DNA of 64,000 nt from Stenotrophomonas maltophilia R551-3 (GCF_000020665.1 NC_011071.1:4330501-4394500); one strand, 5' to 3'; counted from the first letter of the stretch, positions 32,240 to 40,957 are shown. The notes: generated from the sequence alone by a model not told the origin. Numbers and translations: made by a program.

Positions 32240-33442
32240 TTACACGGGCACGGCGTCGTCGGCGATGGGCAGACGCGAAATCTCCGCCGGCGTGGCGCAG
32301 ACCAGGCGATCGCGGCCCGCGGCCTTGGCCCGGTACAACGCGGCATCAGCCGCTGCCAGCAACGTCGACAGGTCACCCTGGCCCTCGTCCATGGCCAGGC
32401 CGATGCTGGCGGTGACGCTCACCGGCCCACTGGCCAGCAATGCAGGGTACTGCTGCAGGCGGGTGCGGATTGCCACTGCCCGCTCCATCGCAGCGCGTTG
32501 CGTGCGTCCCTGCAGTACCAGCACGAACTCTTCGCCTCCATAGCGGCCCAGCAGGTGATCGTGGCCCTGCACGCAGTGCTGCAGCAGGTCAGCGAAGTGG
32601 CGCAGTACCTGGTCTCCGGCCAGGTGGCCGCAGCGGTCATTGACCTGCTTGAAGTGGTCGACGTCGACCAACAGCAGGGCCAGCGGACGGCCCTGCCGGC
32701 GCGACCGCTGCAACTGCACCTGGCCATCGGCCAGCACCGCGCTGCGGTTGAGCAGGCCGGTCAGGCCATCGGTGCGCGCGGCATGCCGCAGATCGACCAG
32801 CATGCGCTCGACCAGCAGCAGCACCATCGCGAAGCAGCGCGCCAGTTCCAGCATCACCCCGGCAATGTAGGTGACGAACATCGGCGAGCCGGTACGCATG
32901 ATGTCCTCGCCCGCATCGGGTGCCACCGGCAGGAACAGGCGCACGGCGTACAGCGCAGCCTCGGCCAGGAACACCGCCGCCGCGAGCCGGCAGCTGGTGC
33001 GCTGCTGCGCCGGTGCATGTCGCAGCAGCAGCCATGCGATCCAGCCATCGACGATCAGCGCGAACACACTGAACACCTGCAGGCGCAGGTGCAGGTTCGG
33101 CCAGAGCACCAGGAAGGCGAAGATGCAGGCCATGAACGCAGCTGCCATCAACAACGGCCGCCACAGCGGCAGCGGCTGTTCCAGATGCAGCGCCACGCCG
33201 CGCAGCATCAACACCGCGCAACCGGCCATCGCCGCATTCCCGGCCAGTATGGCCGGCGCCAACGGCAGGTAGGGTCGCAGCGCCAGCAGGGTCACGCCCA
33301 GGGTCAGCAGCCATAGACTTGCGGTCCACAGGCGCAGCACTGGTTGCCCGCGCAGCACCACCAGCAGCAATGAGAACCCCACGGCGATGCCGATGCAGAG
33401 CAGGAAGCCAAGCACGGTGATGGTGGGGAAATCCAGGGACAT
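32240..33442 (-). CDS. Membrane-anchored diguanylate cyclase (GGDEF)
   Basis: 400 residues. Six to seven membrane helices in residues 1-215 form an unclassified sensor. A GGDEF domain (about 225-390) follows with 'TDGLTGLLNR', 'LVDVDHFKQVNDRCGHLAGD', active site 'GRYGGEEF' and 'ASIGLA'. All catalytic residues appear intact, so it should make cyclic di-GMP. The RxxD inhibitory site expected five residues before GGEEF reads GHDH, so allosteric product inhibition is probably lost. It is monocistronic. Confidence 0.93.
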   Translation of the reverse strand: MSLDFPTITVLGFLLCIGIAVGFSLLLVVLRGQPVLRLWTASLWLLTLGVTLLALRPYLPLAPAILAGNAAMAGCAVLMLRGVALHLEQPLPLWRPLLMAAAFMACIFAFLVLWPNLHLRLQVFSVFALIVDGWIAWLLLRHAPAQQRTSCRLAAAVFLAEAALYAVRLFLPVAPDAGEDIMRTGSPMFVTYIAGVMLELARCFAMVLLLVERMLVDLRHAARTDGLTGLLNRSAVLADGQVQLQRSRRQGRPLALLLVDVDHFKQVNDRCGHLAGDQVLRHFADLLQHCVQGHDHLLGRYGGEEFVLVLQGRTQRAAMERAVAIRTRLQQYPALLASGPVSVTASIGLAMDEGQGDLSTLLAAADAALYRAKAAGRDRLVCATPAEISRLPIADDAVPV

Positions 33443-33597
33443 GCGGCGCTCGTCGACCGGGGCGGCGCGCGCATCTTAGCGCCTTGTGGTGCAGTCCCCA
33501 TGGCGCTGTCCGGTCCGGGGGTGATGCGGGGTCGGAAAACGGCGAGCAGGTCCGGCGACGCATGCGCAGACTCCGTAGGAAATCCAAGGAGACCTCC

Positions 33598-34125
33598 ATG
33601 CACACCTGGTACCTCGGTGGCCTCGACCACCGCCCCTTCCAGCACCTGTTCGAGAAAAGTGAGCGCGAACTCGCAGCGCTGGGCATCCAGCGTCGCTGGG
33701 CCGGCGAGAGCGGCGGCCATCCCTGCCGGATCAGCCTGAGCGATCCACCCAGTGGCAGCGAACTGCTGCTGTTGTCGCATGTCCATCTGCCCCTGCACTC
33801 TCCCTATCACGCCTCCGGTCCGATCTTCGTGCAGCGCGGGGTGACCCGTTGCGTGCTGCCAGCGGGCGAGGTACCTCCCTATGTGCAACGGCGGATGATC
33901 TCGCTGCGCGCCTATGACCACGCTGCGCTGATGCTGGCTGCGCAGGTCTGCGCCGGCACCGACGTCGCCACGCAGCTGGACACCCTGTTCGCCGACCCAG
34001 CGGTGGCCTTCGTCCAGTTGCACAACGCGGCACATGGCTGCTTTTCATGCCAGGCCGATCGGATCGACCGCGAGATTGCCCAGCAGGTTCTCCACGACGT
34101 GATCGATGCCACGCCTGTCGCGTGA
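33598..34125 (+). CDS. DUF1203 domain-containing protein
   Basis: 175 residues from an ATG preceded by AAGGAG. The DUF1203 signature is present: 'HPCRISLSDPPSGSELLLLS', then 'SPYHASGPIFVQRG' and 'YDHAALM'. It is a small cytoplasmic domain of unknown function, common in Proteobacteria and sometimes linked to AraC-type proteins. It stands alone between the diguanylate cyclase (divergent) and the LPMO pair. Conserved Cys (CRISL, CVL) and His residues suggest metal binding or redox chemistry, but that is a guess. Confidence 0.8.
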   Translation: MHTWYLGGLDHRPFQHLFEKSERELAALGIQRRWAGESGGHPCRISLSDPPSGSELLLLSHVHLPLHSPYHASGPIFVQRGVTRCVLPAGEVPPYVQRRMISLRAYDHAALMLAAQVCAGTDVATQLDTLFADPAVAFVQLHNAAHGCFSCQADRIDREIAQQVLHDVIDATPVA

Positions 34126-34316
34126 CCGCCAACGCATACGTTCAGCCCCACGTGAAGCTGGCGGGAAGGGCTTCACACCCACAGTCACGGATCGGCGCTT
34201 CCGTGGTTCCTCAGCCTGCATCGCGACTCGATACTCGCCGTGGTGCCGCCGAAAGTCCGCCGTGCAGCGCAGCTCCTGCGGTCACCGTTCTCTTTCGACG
34301 ACCACAAGGAAGCGCC

Positions 34317-35489
34317 ATGTCATTCCGATCCACACCGCTGTTGCTGGCCACCTCGTTCGCCGCTGCGGGCCTCTGCCTGGCAGGCAGCGCGTTCGCCCAC
34401 GGTACCATGACCACGCCGATCAGCCGCGTCTATGCCTGTTTCCAGGGCAACCCGGAGAATCCGACCAACCCCGCGTGCGCCGCCGCCAAGGCCGTCGGTG
34501 GTTCGCAGGCGTTCTACGACTGGAACGGCATCAATCAGGCCAACGCCAACGGCAACCACCAGGCCGTAGTGCCCGACGGCAAGCTGTGCAGCGGCAACAA
34601 CCCGACCTTCCGCGGGCTGGATGTGAACCGCAGCGACTGGCAGACCACTCCGATCCAGGCAGACGCCAACGGCAAGTTCACCTTCGTATTCAAGGCAACC
34701 GCACCACATGCCACGCGCGACTGGCGCTTCTTCGTCACCCGCGACGGCTGGCAACCGGGCAGCCCATTGCGTTGGGCCGACCTGCAGGAATTCTGCACGC
34801 TGGGCAACACGCCGCTGTCGGCCGATGGCACCTACAAGCTGCAGTGCACGCTGCCGCAGCGCAGTGGCCAGCATGTGATCTACAACACGTGGCAGCGCTC
34901 GGATTCGACCGAAGCGTTCTACACCTGCATGGACGTGCGCTTTGAAGGAAGCGGCGGCAGCACCCCGCCGGCAGCGCAGTGGCAGGACGCCGGCCCGGTC
35001 ACCGCGCGCGGCGAGCTGCCGGTTGGCACGACCCTGGCGCTGCGCGTGTTCAATGCCAACGGCAATGATGTCGAACGCGTGGAAGCGATCCTGGCCAACG
35101 GCCAGACCGCGGCCGCGCAATGGCCGTTGGCGCTGGCCCGCAAGGTCAATGCCAGTGCCCAGCATGCGCGCGTGGGCGTGCTCAACAACGGCGTGATCAC
35201 GCCCTCCGCTTCGGCCACCGACAATCGCGTGTACCTGAAGAACGGCAACCGCTTCCAGCTCGACACCAAGGTGCCGGACCCGGGCACGCCGTCACCGGGC
35301 GGCGATTTCGACCACGTATACCCCGCCGGCATCGGCAGTTACGTGCCGGGCCAGACCGTGGTGAAGGGCAGCGATGGCAAGCTGTACGCCTGCCGCCCGT
35401 TCCCGGAAGGTGCATGGTGCAACGTCAACGCCGAAGCCTATCGGCCGGGTGCAGGCGCGGCCTGGCGTGATGCGTGGATCGCGTACTGA
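34317..35489 (+). CDS. AA10-type lytic polysaccharide monooxygenase with C-terminal chitin-binding module (copy 1)
   Basis: 390 residues. The signal peptide ends at 'GSAFA|HGTMTTPISR', so the mature protein begins with His, the copper-binding histidine brace expected of LPMOs. The second brace His is in 'ATAPHATRDWRFFVTRDGW'. The LPMO domain spans about residues 28-215. A middle module (about 220-320) follows, then a C-terminal chitin-binding (CBM5/12- or CBM73-like) module 'YVPGQTVVKGSDGKLYACRP' with 'WCNVNAEAYRPG'. It oxidises crystalline chitin. A tandem paralogue follows 178 bp downstream, with a terminator hairpin between the two. Confidence 0.92.
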   Translation: MSFRSTPLLLATSFAAAGLCLAGSAFAHGTMTTPISRVYACFQGNPENPTNPACAAAKAVGGSQAFYDWNGINQANANGNHQAVVPDGKLCSGNNPTFRGLDVNRSDWQTTPIQADANGKFTFVFKATAPHATRDWRFFVTRDGWQPGSPLRWADLQEFCTLGNTPLSADGTYKLQCTLPQRSGQHVIYNTWQRSDSTEAFYTCMDVRFEGSGGSTPPAAQWQDAGPVTARGELPVGTTLALRVFNANGNDVERVEAILANGQTAAAQWPLALARKVNASAQHARVGVLNNGVITPSASATDNRVYLKNGNRFQLDTKVPDPGTPSPGGDFDHVYPAGIGSYVPGQTVVKGSDGKLYACRPFPEGAWCNVNAEAYRPGAGAAWRDAWIAY

Positions 35490-35504
35490 GGCAGTGATGC
35501 GGGA

Positions 35505-35528
35505 GGCGGTGCACAGTGCACCGCCTTT
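35505..35528 (+). terminator. Rho-independent-like terminator between the two LPMO genes
   Basis: Inverted repeat GGCGGTGCAC / GTGCACCGCC followed by TTT, just after the stop of LPMO copy 1. It implies that copy 2 has its own promoter in 35530-35650. Confidence 0.65.
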
Positions 35529-35667
35529 CGCCCGGATGGCGGCACAGTGAGCACCGTGTTGCAGATCGATCACGGCCTTCATCGATTTCAAACTTGTCCG
35601 ATGTTGCCGACGGCCCTGCATGTGAAGACTGCGCGAGGTTTCCAACACTTCGCAAAGGAGTTCCTGC

Positions 35668-36843
35668 ATGCACCTGTCCCACCGGGCAGTCCTCGCTCTG
35701 TCCGTCGTTGCCGGCCTGGCCTTGTCCGGCAGCGCCCTCGCCCACGGCACCATGTCCAAGCCGCTCAGCCGCGTGAAGCAGTGCCACGAAGGCAATCCGG
35801 AAAACCCGACCAACCCGGCCTGTGCCGCGGCCAAGGCCATCGGCGGCGCGCAGCCGTTCTATGACTGGAGCGCGATCGCGCATGGCAACGCCAATGGCAA
35901 CCACCGCGACCTGGTGCGCGATGGCGAGCTGTGCAGCGCCAGCATCCCCAAGTACCGCGGCCTCGATCTGAATCGCAGCGACTGGCCGACCACGCCGGTG
36001 CGCGCCGATTCGCGTGGCCGCTACACCTTCGAGTTCCTGGCGCCGGCGCCGCACGCCACCCGAGAGTGGAAGTTCTACGTGACCCGTGACGGCTGGCAGC
36101 CGGGCAGCCCGCTGCGCTGGGCCGACCTGCAGGAATTCTGCACCCTGGGCAACGTGCCGCTGTCCGAAGGCGGTGTCTACAAGCTGGACTGCCCGCTGCC
36201 CAAGCGCAGTGGCCAGCACATCATCTACAACACCTGGCAGCGCTCGGATTCGCAGGAAGCGTTCTACACCTGCATGGACGTGCGCTTCGAAGGTGGCGGT
36301 GGCGTGGTTCCGCCGCCGCAGTGGCAGGATGCCGGCGCGGTGACCGCCAATGGCGCACTGGACGTGGACAGCACCGTGACCCTGCGTGTGTTCAATGCCA
36401 ACGGCAACGACCTGGAGCGCGTGGAAACCAAGCTGGCCGCTGGCCAGACCAGCCCGACGCAGTGGCCGCTGGCCCTGGCCCGCAAGGTCAACGCCAGCGC
36501 ACAGCACGCGCGCGTGGGTGTGATGAAGAACGGCGTGATCACGCCGGTCGCCTCGGCCACCGACAACCGCGTGTACCTGAAGCCGGGCAACCGCTTCCAG
36601 CTGGAAACCCAGGTACCCGGTCCGGGCCCGATCGATCCGGTCGATCCGCCGGGCGGCGACTTCGACTTCGTGTATCCGGCCGGCCTCGGCAGCTACAAGC
36701 CGGGCGAGACCGTGGTGAAGGGCACCGACGGCAAGCTGTATGCCTGCCGCCCGTTCCCGGAAGGTGCATGGTGCAACATCAACGCCGATGCCTACCGCCC
36801 GGGTACCGGCTTTGCCTGGCGCGACGCCTGGATCGCGTACTGA
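35668..36843 (+). CDS. AA10-type lytic polysaccharide monooxygenase with C-terminal chitin-binding module (copy 2)
   Basis: 391 residues with a strong ribosome site (AAAGGAG). The signal ends at 'GSALA|HGTMSKPLSRVKQC', again exposing an N-terminal His; the second His is in 'APAPHATREWKFYVTRDGW'. The domain order is the same as copy 1 and most residues match, with the C-terminal module almost identical. This is a tandem duplication. Differences cluster in the N-terminal catalytic surface ('VYACF' against 'VKQCH', 'SGNNPTF' against 'SASIPKY') and in a longer Pro/Asp linker ('GPGPIDPVDPPGGDF'), hinting at altered substrate preference. Confidence 0.92.
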   Translation: MHLSHRAVLALSVVAGLALSGSALAHGTMSKPLSRVKQCHEGNPENPTNPACAAAKAIGGAQPFYDWSAIAHGNANGNHRDLVRDGELCSASIPKYRGLDLNRSDWPTTPVRADSRGRYTFEFLAPAPHATREWKFYVTRDGWQPGSPLRWADLQEFCTLGNVPLSEGGVYKLDCPLPKRSGQHIIYNTWQRSDSQEAFYTCMDVRFEGGGGVVPPPQWQDAGAVTANGALDVDSTVTLRVFNANGNDLERVETKLAAGQTSPTQWPLALARKVNASAQHARVGVMKNGVITPVASATDNRVYLKPGNRFQLETQVPGPGPIDPVDPPGGDFDFVYPAGLGSYKPGETVVKGTDGKLYACRPFPEGAWCNINADAYRPGTGFAWRDAWIAY

Positions 36844-36850
36844 GGCAGGG

Positions 36851-36927
36851 CACCGGGGGCGGCGTGATGCCGCCTCCGGTGAGCATTTCAAGGCGCCATG
36901 GGGTTGCCGGCCAGCGGCCGGCACTAC
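36851..36927. repeat. Hairpin and SMAG palindrome after LPMO copy 2
   Basis: An imperfect hairpin CACCGG-GGGCGGC / GCCGCC-TCCGGTG (about 36851-36881) is followed by a SMAG copy ending in CTAC (36905-36927). Both lie between convergent LPMO copy 2 and fpr. Confidence 0.75.
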
Positions 36928-36933
36928 CCTGGC

Positions 36934-37683
36934 TTACTTGCTGCTGACGTACTTCTCGCGGCGGATCTGCGGGTTGCCCAGGCCCGCGGCCTTGAGCAGC
37001 TCGGCACAGGCATCGACCATGTCCGGGTTGCCGCACAGATAGGCGATGTCAGTGGCCGGGTCCGGGGTGAAGCCGGACAGCGCCTGCTGGACGTAGCCGT
37101 GCTGCACGTCCGGGTGCGGATCGGCCGGCAGTTCGCGCGACAGGCACGGCACATAGCGGAAGTTCGGATGCTTTTCGGCGAAGCTGTAGAAGTCTTCGCT
37201 GTACAGCAGCTCACCCGGGCTGCGCGCGCCCTGCAGCAGCACGATCTGCACACCGCGCTCGGCCATGGCCTTTTCCAGCAGCGGTAGCATGGAGCGGTAC
37301 GGGGTGACGCCGGTACCGGTGGCAATCAGCAGGTAACGGGCGTTGTGGTCACCGGGATTCAGGCAGAAGCGGCCGTAGGGGCCGGACGCGCTGATCTGGC
37401 CGCCCTGCTGCAGTGCCTCGAACAGGGCCGTGGCGGCGCCGCCGGGTACGAAACTGACCGCGATATCCACCGCCTCGCCCGGGCCCAGCGCGTGGTCGTG
37501 GATGGTCGCCAGCGAGTAGCTGCGCTTGGTTTCGGTGCCGTCGGCGTAGCTGAAATGGACCTGGATGAACTGGCCGGGCTGGAAATCCAGCGGCTGCCCA
37601 TCGTCACGCACGAACTGGTAGTGGCCGACGGTCGGGGCCAGCATGCGGCAGCCGACCAGCTTGAGGGGGAATTGAACAGGCAC
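36934..37683 (-). CDS. fpr: Ferredoxin--NADP+ reductase
   Basis: 249 residues. FAD-binding motif 'KRSYSLATIHD' lies near residue 54, 'GGQISASGPYGRFCLNPGD' near 95 and the NADP loop 'LLIATGTGVTPYRSMLPL' near 120. 'IAYLCGNPDMVDAC' is near 220, and the C-terminus YVSSK is of the bacterial FNR subclass. It supplies or drains electrons of ferredoxin/flavodoxin and is often induced by oxidative stress. It is divergent from yadG, with 84 bp between starts that include a consensus -10 on the yadG side. Confidence 0.92.
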   Translation of the reverse strand: MPVQFPLKLVGCRMLAPTVGHYQFVRDDGQPLDFQPGQFIQVHFSYADGTETKRSYSLATIHDHALGPGEAVDIAVSFVPGGAATALFEALQQGGQISASGPYGRFCLNPGDHNARYLLIATGTGVTPYRSMLPLLEKAMAERGVQIVLLQGARSPGELLYSEDFYSFAEKHPNFRYVPCLSRELPADPHPDVQHGYVQQALSGFTPDPATDIAYLCGNPDMVDACAELLKAAGLGNPQIRREKYVSSK

Positions 37684-37729
37684 GACTTTTCGGGACAGTG
37701 TGTAGCCGGGGCAAGCCCTCGGGGTCTTC

Positions 37730-37735
37730 TATAAT
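37730..37735 (+). promoter_or_regulatory. Consensus -10 box ahead of yadGH
   Basis: TATAAT 32 bp upstream of the yadG ATG. I do not see a good -35 at the matching distance, so this is a partial promoter call. Confidence 0.4.
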
Positions 37736-37767
37736 AGCCCCTCCCCGCCCCTCTCCAGCGCCAGCCC

Positions 37768-38736
37768 ATGGGCGCGAAGGCTTCGAGCTTGGCTTCCCTG
37801 AACGATACGGCGCCCGCCCTGCGCGTGCGCGACCTGCGCAAGACCTATGACAACGGCACCCAGGCCCTGAAGGGGGTTTCCCTGGAAGTGGCCCCGGGCG
37901 ACTTCTTCGCCCTGCTCGGCCCCAACGGTGCCGGCAAGTCCACCCTGATCGGCATCATCAGCTCCCTGGTCAACCTCAGCGAGGGCCAGGTGGAAGTGTT
38001 CGGCAGCGACCTGGTGCGCAACCGCAGCGCCACCATGCGCCTGATCGGGCTGGTGCCGCAGGAAATCAACTTCAACCTGTTCGAAAAGCCCTTCGACATC
38101 CTGGTGAACTACGCCGGTTTCTATGGCGTGCCGCGCGAGGAAGCCGAGCAGCGTGCCGAAGAGGAACTCAAGCGCGCCCACCTGTGGGAAAAGGCGCAGG
38201 TGATGAGCCGCACGCTGTCCGGCGGCATGAAGCGCCGGCTGATGATCGCCCGCGCGATGATGACCCGCCCGCGCCTGCTGATCCTGGACGAGCCGACCGC
38301 CGGCGTGGACATCGAGATCCGCCGCGACATGTGGCGCGTGCTGAAGGAGATCAATGCCGCCGGCACCACGATCATCCTCACCACGCACTATCTGGAAGAA
38401 GCCGAGTACCTGTGCCGCCACCTGGCGATCATCAACCACGGCCAGATCGTCGAGCAGGGGCCGATGCGCACCCTGCTGGCCAAGCTGGACGTGGAAGGCT
38501 TCCTGCTGGACATCGACGGTGACCTGCCGGCGCAGCTGCCGGTGATCGAGGGAGCGACGCTGACCGCGCCGGACCCGCACACGCTGGACATCGACATGCC
38601 GCGCGCGATGGACCTCAACCGCGTGTTCGCCACGCTCAACGAGGCCGGTATCCGCGTGCGTTCGATGCGTACCAAGAGCAACCGCCTGGAGGAGCTGTTC
38701 GTGCGCCTCACCGGCAACCTGGAGAAACCCGCATGA
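37768..38736 (+). CDS. yadG: ABC-2 exporter ATP-binding protein YadG
   Basis: 322 residues. Walker A is LLGPNGAGKST, the signature 'LSGGMKRRLMIARAMM', Walker B 'LLILDEPTAGVDIEIRR' and the switch 'IILTTHYLEEAEYLC'. The sequence tracks E. coli YadG through the C-terminal 'NRLEELFVRLTGNLEKPA', and 'IGIISSLVN' is identical. The N-terminus has about 15 extra residues compared with E. coli; a downstream start is possible but no better ATG is present. It is coupled to yadH by an ATGA overlap. The substrate of YadGH is not established. Confidence 0.93.
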   Translation: MGAKASSLASLNDTAPALRVRDLRKTYDNGTQALKGVSLEVAPGDFFALLGPNGAGKSTLIGIISSLVNLSEGQVEVFGSDLVRNRSATMRLIGLVPQEINFNLFEKPFDILVNYAGFYGVPREEAEQRAEEELKRAHLWEKAQVMSRTLSGGMKRRLMIARAMMTRPRLLILDEPTAGVDIEIRRDMWRVLKEINAAGTTIILTTHYLEEAEYLCRHLAIINHGQIVEQGPMRTLLAKLDVEGFLLDIDGDLPAQLPVIEGATLTAPDPHTLDIDMPRAMDLNRVFATLNEAGIRVRSMRTKSNRLEELFVRLTGNLEKPA

Positions 38737-39524
38737 GCACCACCGAGCTGACCGACGGCCAGCGCAACCGCGTCGCACTGATGACCATCGTGCGCCGCGA
38801 AGTCGCCCGCATCATGCGCATCTGGGGCCAGACCCTGGTACCGCCTGCGATCACCATGACCCTGTACTTCCTGATCTTCGGCGGCCTGATCGGCTCGCGC
38901 GTGGGTGACATGGGCGGCTACAGCTACATGCAGTTCATCGTGCCGGGCCTGGTGATGATGAGCGTGATCCAGAACAGCTACGGCAACATCAGCTCCTCGT
39001 TCTTCGGCGCCAAGTTCGGCCGCCACGTGGAAGAGCTGCTGGTCAGCCCGATGCCGAACTGGGTGATCCTGTGGGGCTATGTGGCCGGTGCGGTGCTGCG
39101 AGGCCTGATGGTGGGCGTGATCGTGCTGATCATCGCGATGTTCTTCACCCCGGTGCGCATTCCGCATCCGCTGGTGACGCTGACCACGGTGATCCTGGGT
39201 GCGACGATCTTCTCGCTGGCCGGCTTCATCAATGCGGTGTACGCGAAGAAGTTCGATGACGTGGCGATCGTGCCGACCTTCATCCTGACCCCGCTGACCT
39301 ATCTGGGTGGCGTGTTCTATTCGGTGAAGCTGCTGCCGGGCTGGGCCGAGGCGGCGACGCATGCGAATCCGATCTTCTACATGGTCAATGCGTTCCGCTA
39401 TGGCCTGCTGGGCAGCAGCGATGTGCCGGTGGTGGTGGCGTATGCGCTGATGATCGGCTTCGTGGTGGTGCTGACGGCGCTGGCGCTGTGGCTGCTGCGT
39501 CGCGGCGTGGGCATGCGCAGCTGA
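38733..39524 (+). CDS. yadH: ABC-2 exporter permease YadH
   Basis: 263 residues, six membrane helices, with the motif 'MRIWGQTLVPPAITMTLYFL' at the N-terminus and 'FDDVAIVPTFILTPLTYLGG' near residue 180. Both match E. coli YadH. 'SSFFGAKFGRHVEELLVSPM' is the cytoplasmic coupling region. It is translated with yadG (ATGA overlap). The operon ends here; a 360-bp repeat-rich gap follows. Confidence 0.93.
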   Translation: MSTTELTDGQRNRVALMTIVRREVARIMRIWGQTLVPPAITMTLYFLIFGGLIGSRVGDMGGYSYMQFIVPGLVMMSVIQNSYGNISSSFFGAKFGRHVEELLVSPMPNWVILWGYVAGAVLRGLMVGVIVLIIAMFFTPVRIPHPLVTLTTVILGATIFSLAGFINAVYAKKFDDVAIVPTFILTPLTYLGGVFYSVKLLPGWAEAATHANPIFYMVNAFRYGLLGSSDVPVVVAYALMIGFVVVLTALALWLLRRGVGMRS

Positions 39525-39616
39525 GGGTTGCCTGCAGGGCCTGCGGCCCTGCACCCGCCGAATCAACGTCAACGTCAACTTCTACGGCAACGTCAAAAGC
39601 TGGCATTCCGTGGGTT

Positions 39617-39718
39617 GGCGGGGTGGATCCGGTTGCGGGGGACGCTGCAAGTACGTCCATGTAAGCTCGGTCGCCGCATCCATGCGGCTCACGCCCCCGC
39701 AACCGGACCCACCCCGCC
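39617..39718. repeat. About 100-bp dispersed inverted-repeat element, copy 1 (inverse)
   Basis: Imperfect arms GGCGGGGTGGATCCGGTTGC and GCAACCGGACCCACCCCGCC enclose a roughly 60-bp core (39638-39696). The core is the reverse complement of the core of the element at 40748-40847, with only one or two mismatches. The two copies face each other around the gene at 39884. The rest of the 39525-39883 gap holds three GTAG palindromes. Confidence 0.85.
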
Positions 39719-39767
39719 TTCGACAGGTTTCTGCGATCTGTCGGGACAGCGTTCTCCGCTGCTGCTG

Positions 39768-39852
39768 GTAGGTGTCGACCTTGGTCGACACGGTAGATCC
39801 ACGCCATGCGTGGATGAAGCGTTCCTGTAGAGCCAAGCCGATGCTTGGCTCT
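39768..39852 (+). repeat. Three tandem GTAG (SMAG-type) palindromes
   Basis: GTAGGTGTCGACCTTGGTCG-type at 39768-39792, GTAGATCCACGCCATGCGTG-type at 39793-39816 and GTAGAGCCAAGCCGATGCTT-type at 39827-39852. Each begins with GTAG on the plus strand but has a different stem sequence. Confidence 0.85.
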
Positions 39853-39883
39853 TTTCGTTTCGGATTACGGCTAGGCTGTGGCG

Positions 39884-40651
39884 ATGAAGATCACTTCCAT
39901 TCCGTTGGACAAGGCCGTGTCGGATGGTCCGATCGATGCGTTCAGCCACGTCCTGCTGAGCGATTCGCCTACGCTGGATGAGGTGCTCGGTTGCCTGGCC
40001 TCGCTGCAGGCGGCTGATCCCCTTCATCGTTATCTATGCACGCTCGACGATGTCGGCCAGTGCCGCTACACCAGCATGCACGCGTCCGATGACGAACGCA
40101 TCGCGCTGTACGAGGACGAAGACCCGGCGACGCCGGAAGATGCGTTGGCGGCACGCGGGCGGTTGCTGGCGCACGTCGTCGCGCAGCTTGAGCATTCCAC
40201 GCATCGGCTGCAGTGGACAGCGCTGGCGGGTACGTTGATGTGCAGCGGCGAGGACATCGAGGCGCTGGTCGCCGCCAATGCGAAGCCGGATCTCATCATC
40301 GATGACGTGGTCTGCGTGCAGCAGGTACCCGTGGCCCGCGATGACCTGCTGATTGCCACCGTGCCCAACGGCTACTTCAGCGCGGACTGGGACCTCTTCC
40401 AGAACCACGCCCTGATCCGGCACCTTCAGCAGCGATACGGCTACCGCCTGTTCGGACTCGGTGCGTCGTGGCTCGGCTTCCAGCGCGACCGCGCACCGTC
40501 ACTTGCAGAAACGCACGCGTTGGTCGCTGACCTTCAGCGCGTCTACGCTGCCGGAACGCACGACACGTGGGCACAACTGGCTGCAACGCTGGCCACCCGC
40601 ACCACACTGCTATTGGGCTACACCGAAGACTTCAGCGAACAGCTGCCCTGA
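39884..40651 (+). CDS. Hypothetical protein, 255 aa
   Basis: Starts MKITSIPLDKAVSDGPIDAF (a GTG two codons earlier is the only alternative). It is a soluble, acidic protein with 'HASDDERIALYEDEDPATPE' and a C-terminal half containing 'PNGYFSADWDLFQNHALIRH' and 'RYGYRLFGLGASWLGFQRD'. This resembles DUF4253-like proteins in overall feel, but I cannot confirm the family. It is bracketed by inverted copies of a 100-bp repeat and is preceded by three GTAG palindromes, so it may have been moved or isolated by repeats. Codon use looks normal for the genome. Confidence 0.7.
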   Translation: MKITSIPLDKAVSDGPIDAFSHVLLSDSPTLDEVLGCLASLQAADPLHRYLCTLDDVGQCRYTSMHASDDERIALYEDEDPATPEDALAARGRLLAHVVAQLEHSTHRLQWTALAGTLMCSGEDIEALVAANAKPDLIIDDVVCVQQVPVARDDLLIATVPNGYFSADWDLFQNHALIRHLQQRYGYRLFGLGASWLGFQRDRAPSLAETHALVADLQRVYAAGTHDTWAQLAATLATRTTLLLGYTEDFSEQLP

Positions 40652-40747
40652 GCACCGCTCCACACGAGCGAGCGCAGCGAGCGACCCGCTTCCGCCTTCG
40701 CTTTTGATCTGTTTTCCGTGGTGGCCGCGCCCGGAACATGTCCGTGG

Positions 40748-40847
40748 CCGGGCGGGTAGGTTGCGCAGGGGCGTGAGCCGCATGGATGCGGCGACCGAGC
40801 TTACAGGGACGTACTTGCAGCGTCCCCTGCGCGGCCTACCCGCCCGG
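40748..40847. repeat. About 100-bp dispersed inverted-repeat element, copy 2
   Basis: Arms CCGGGCGGGTAGGTTGCGCA and the complementary GCGCGGCCTACCCGCCCGG enclose the core GCGTGAGCCGCATGGATGCG followed by GCGACCGAGCTTACAGGGAC and GTACTTGCAGCGTCCCC. The core matches copy 1 in inverse orientation, while the arms differ. This fills most of the 40652-40957 gap, and the panE promoter should lie in the last 100 bp. Confidence 0.85.
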
Positions 40848-40957
40848 CCTACCCCAATGAACAGTGCTTTCCGCGAACCACCACGAGGGGCTCCGCCGTT
40901 GGCCGCAATCTCCGGCACAATCGCACTCCTGATTCCCCAGAAAACGGTGAACGTGCA

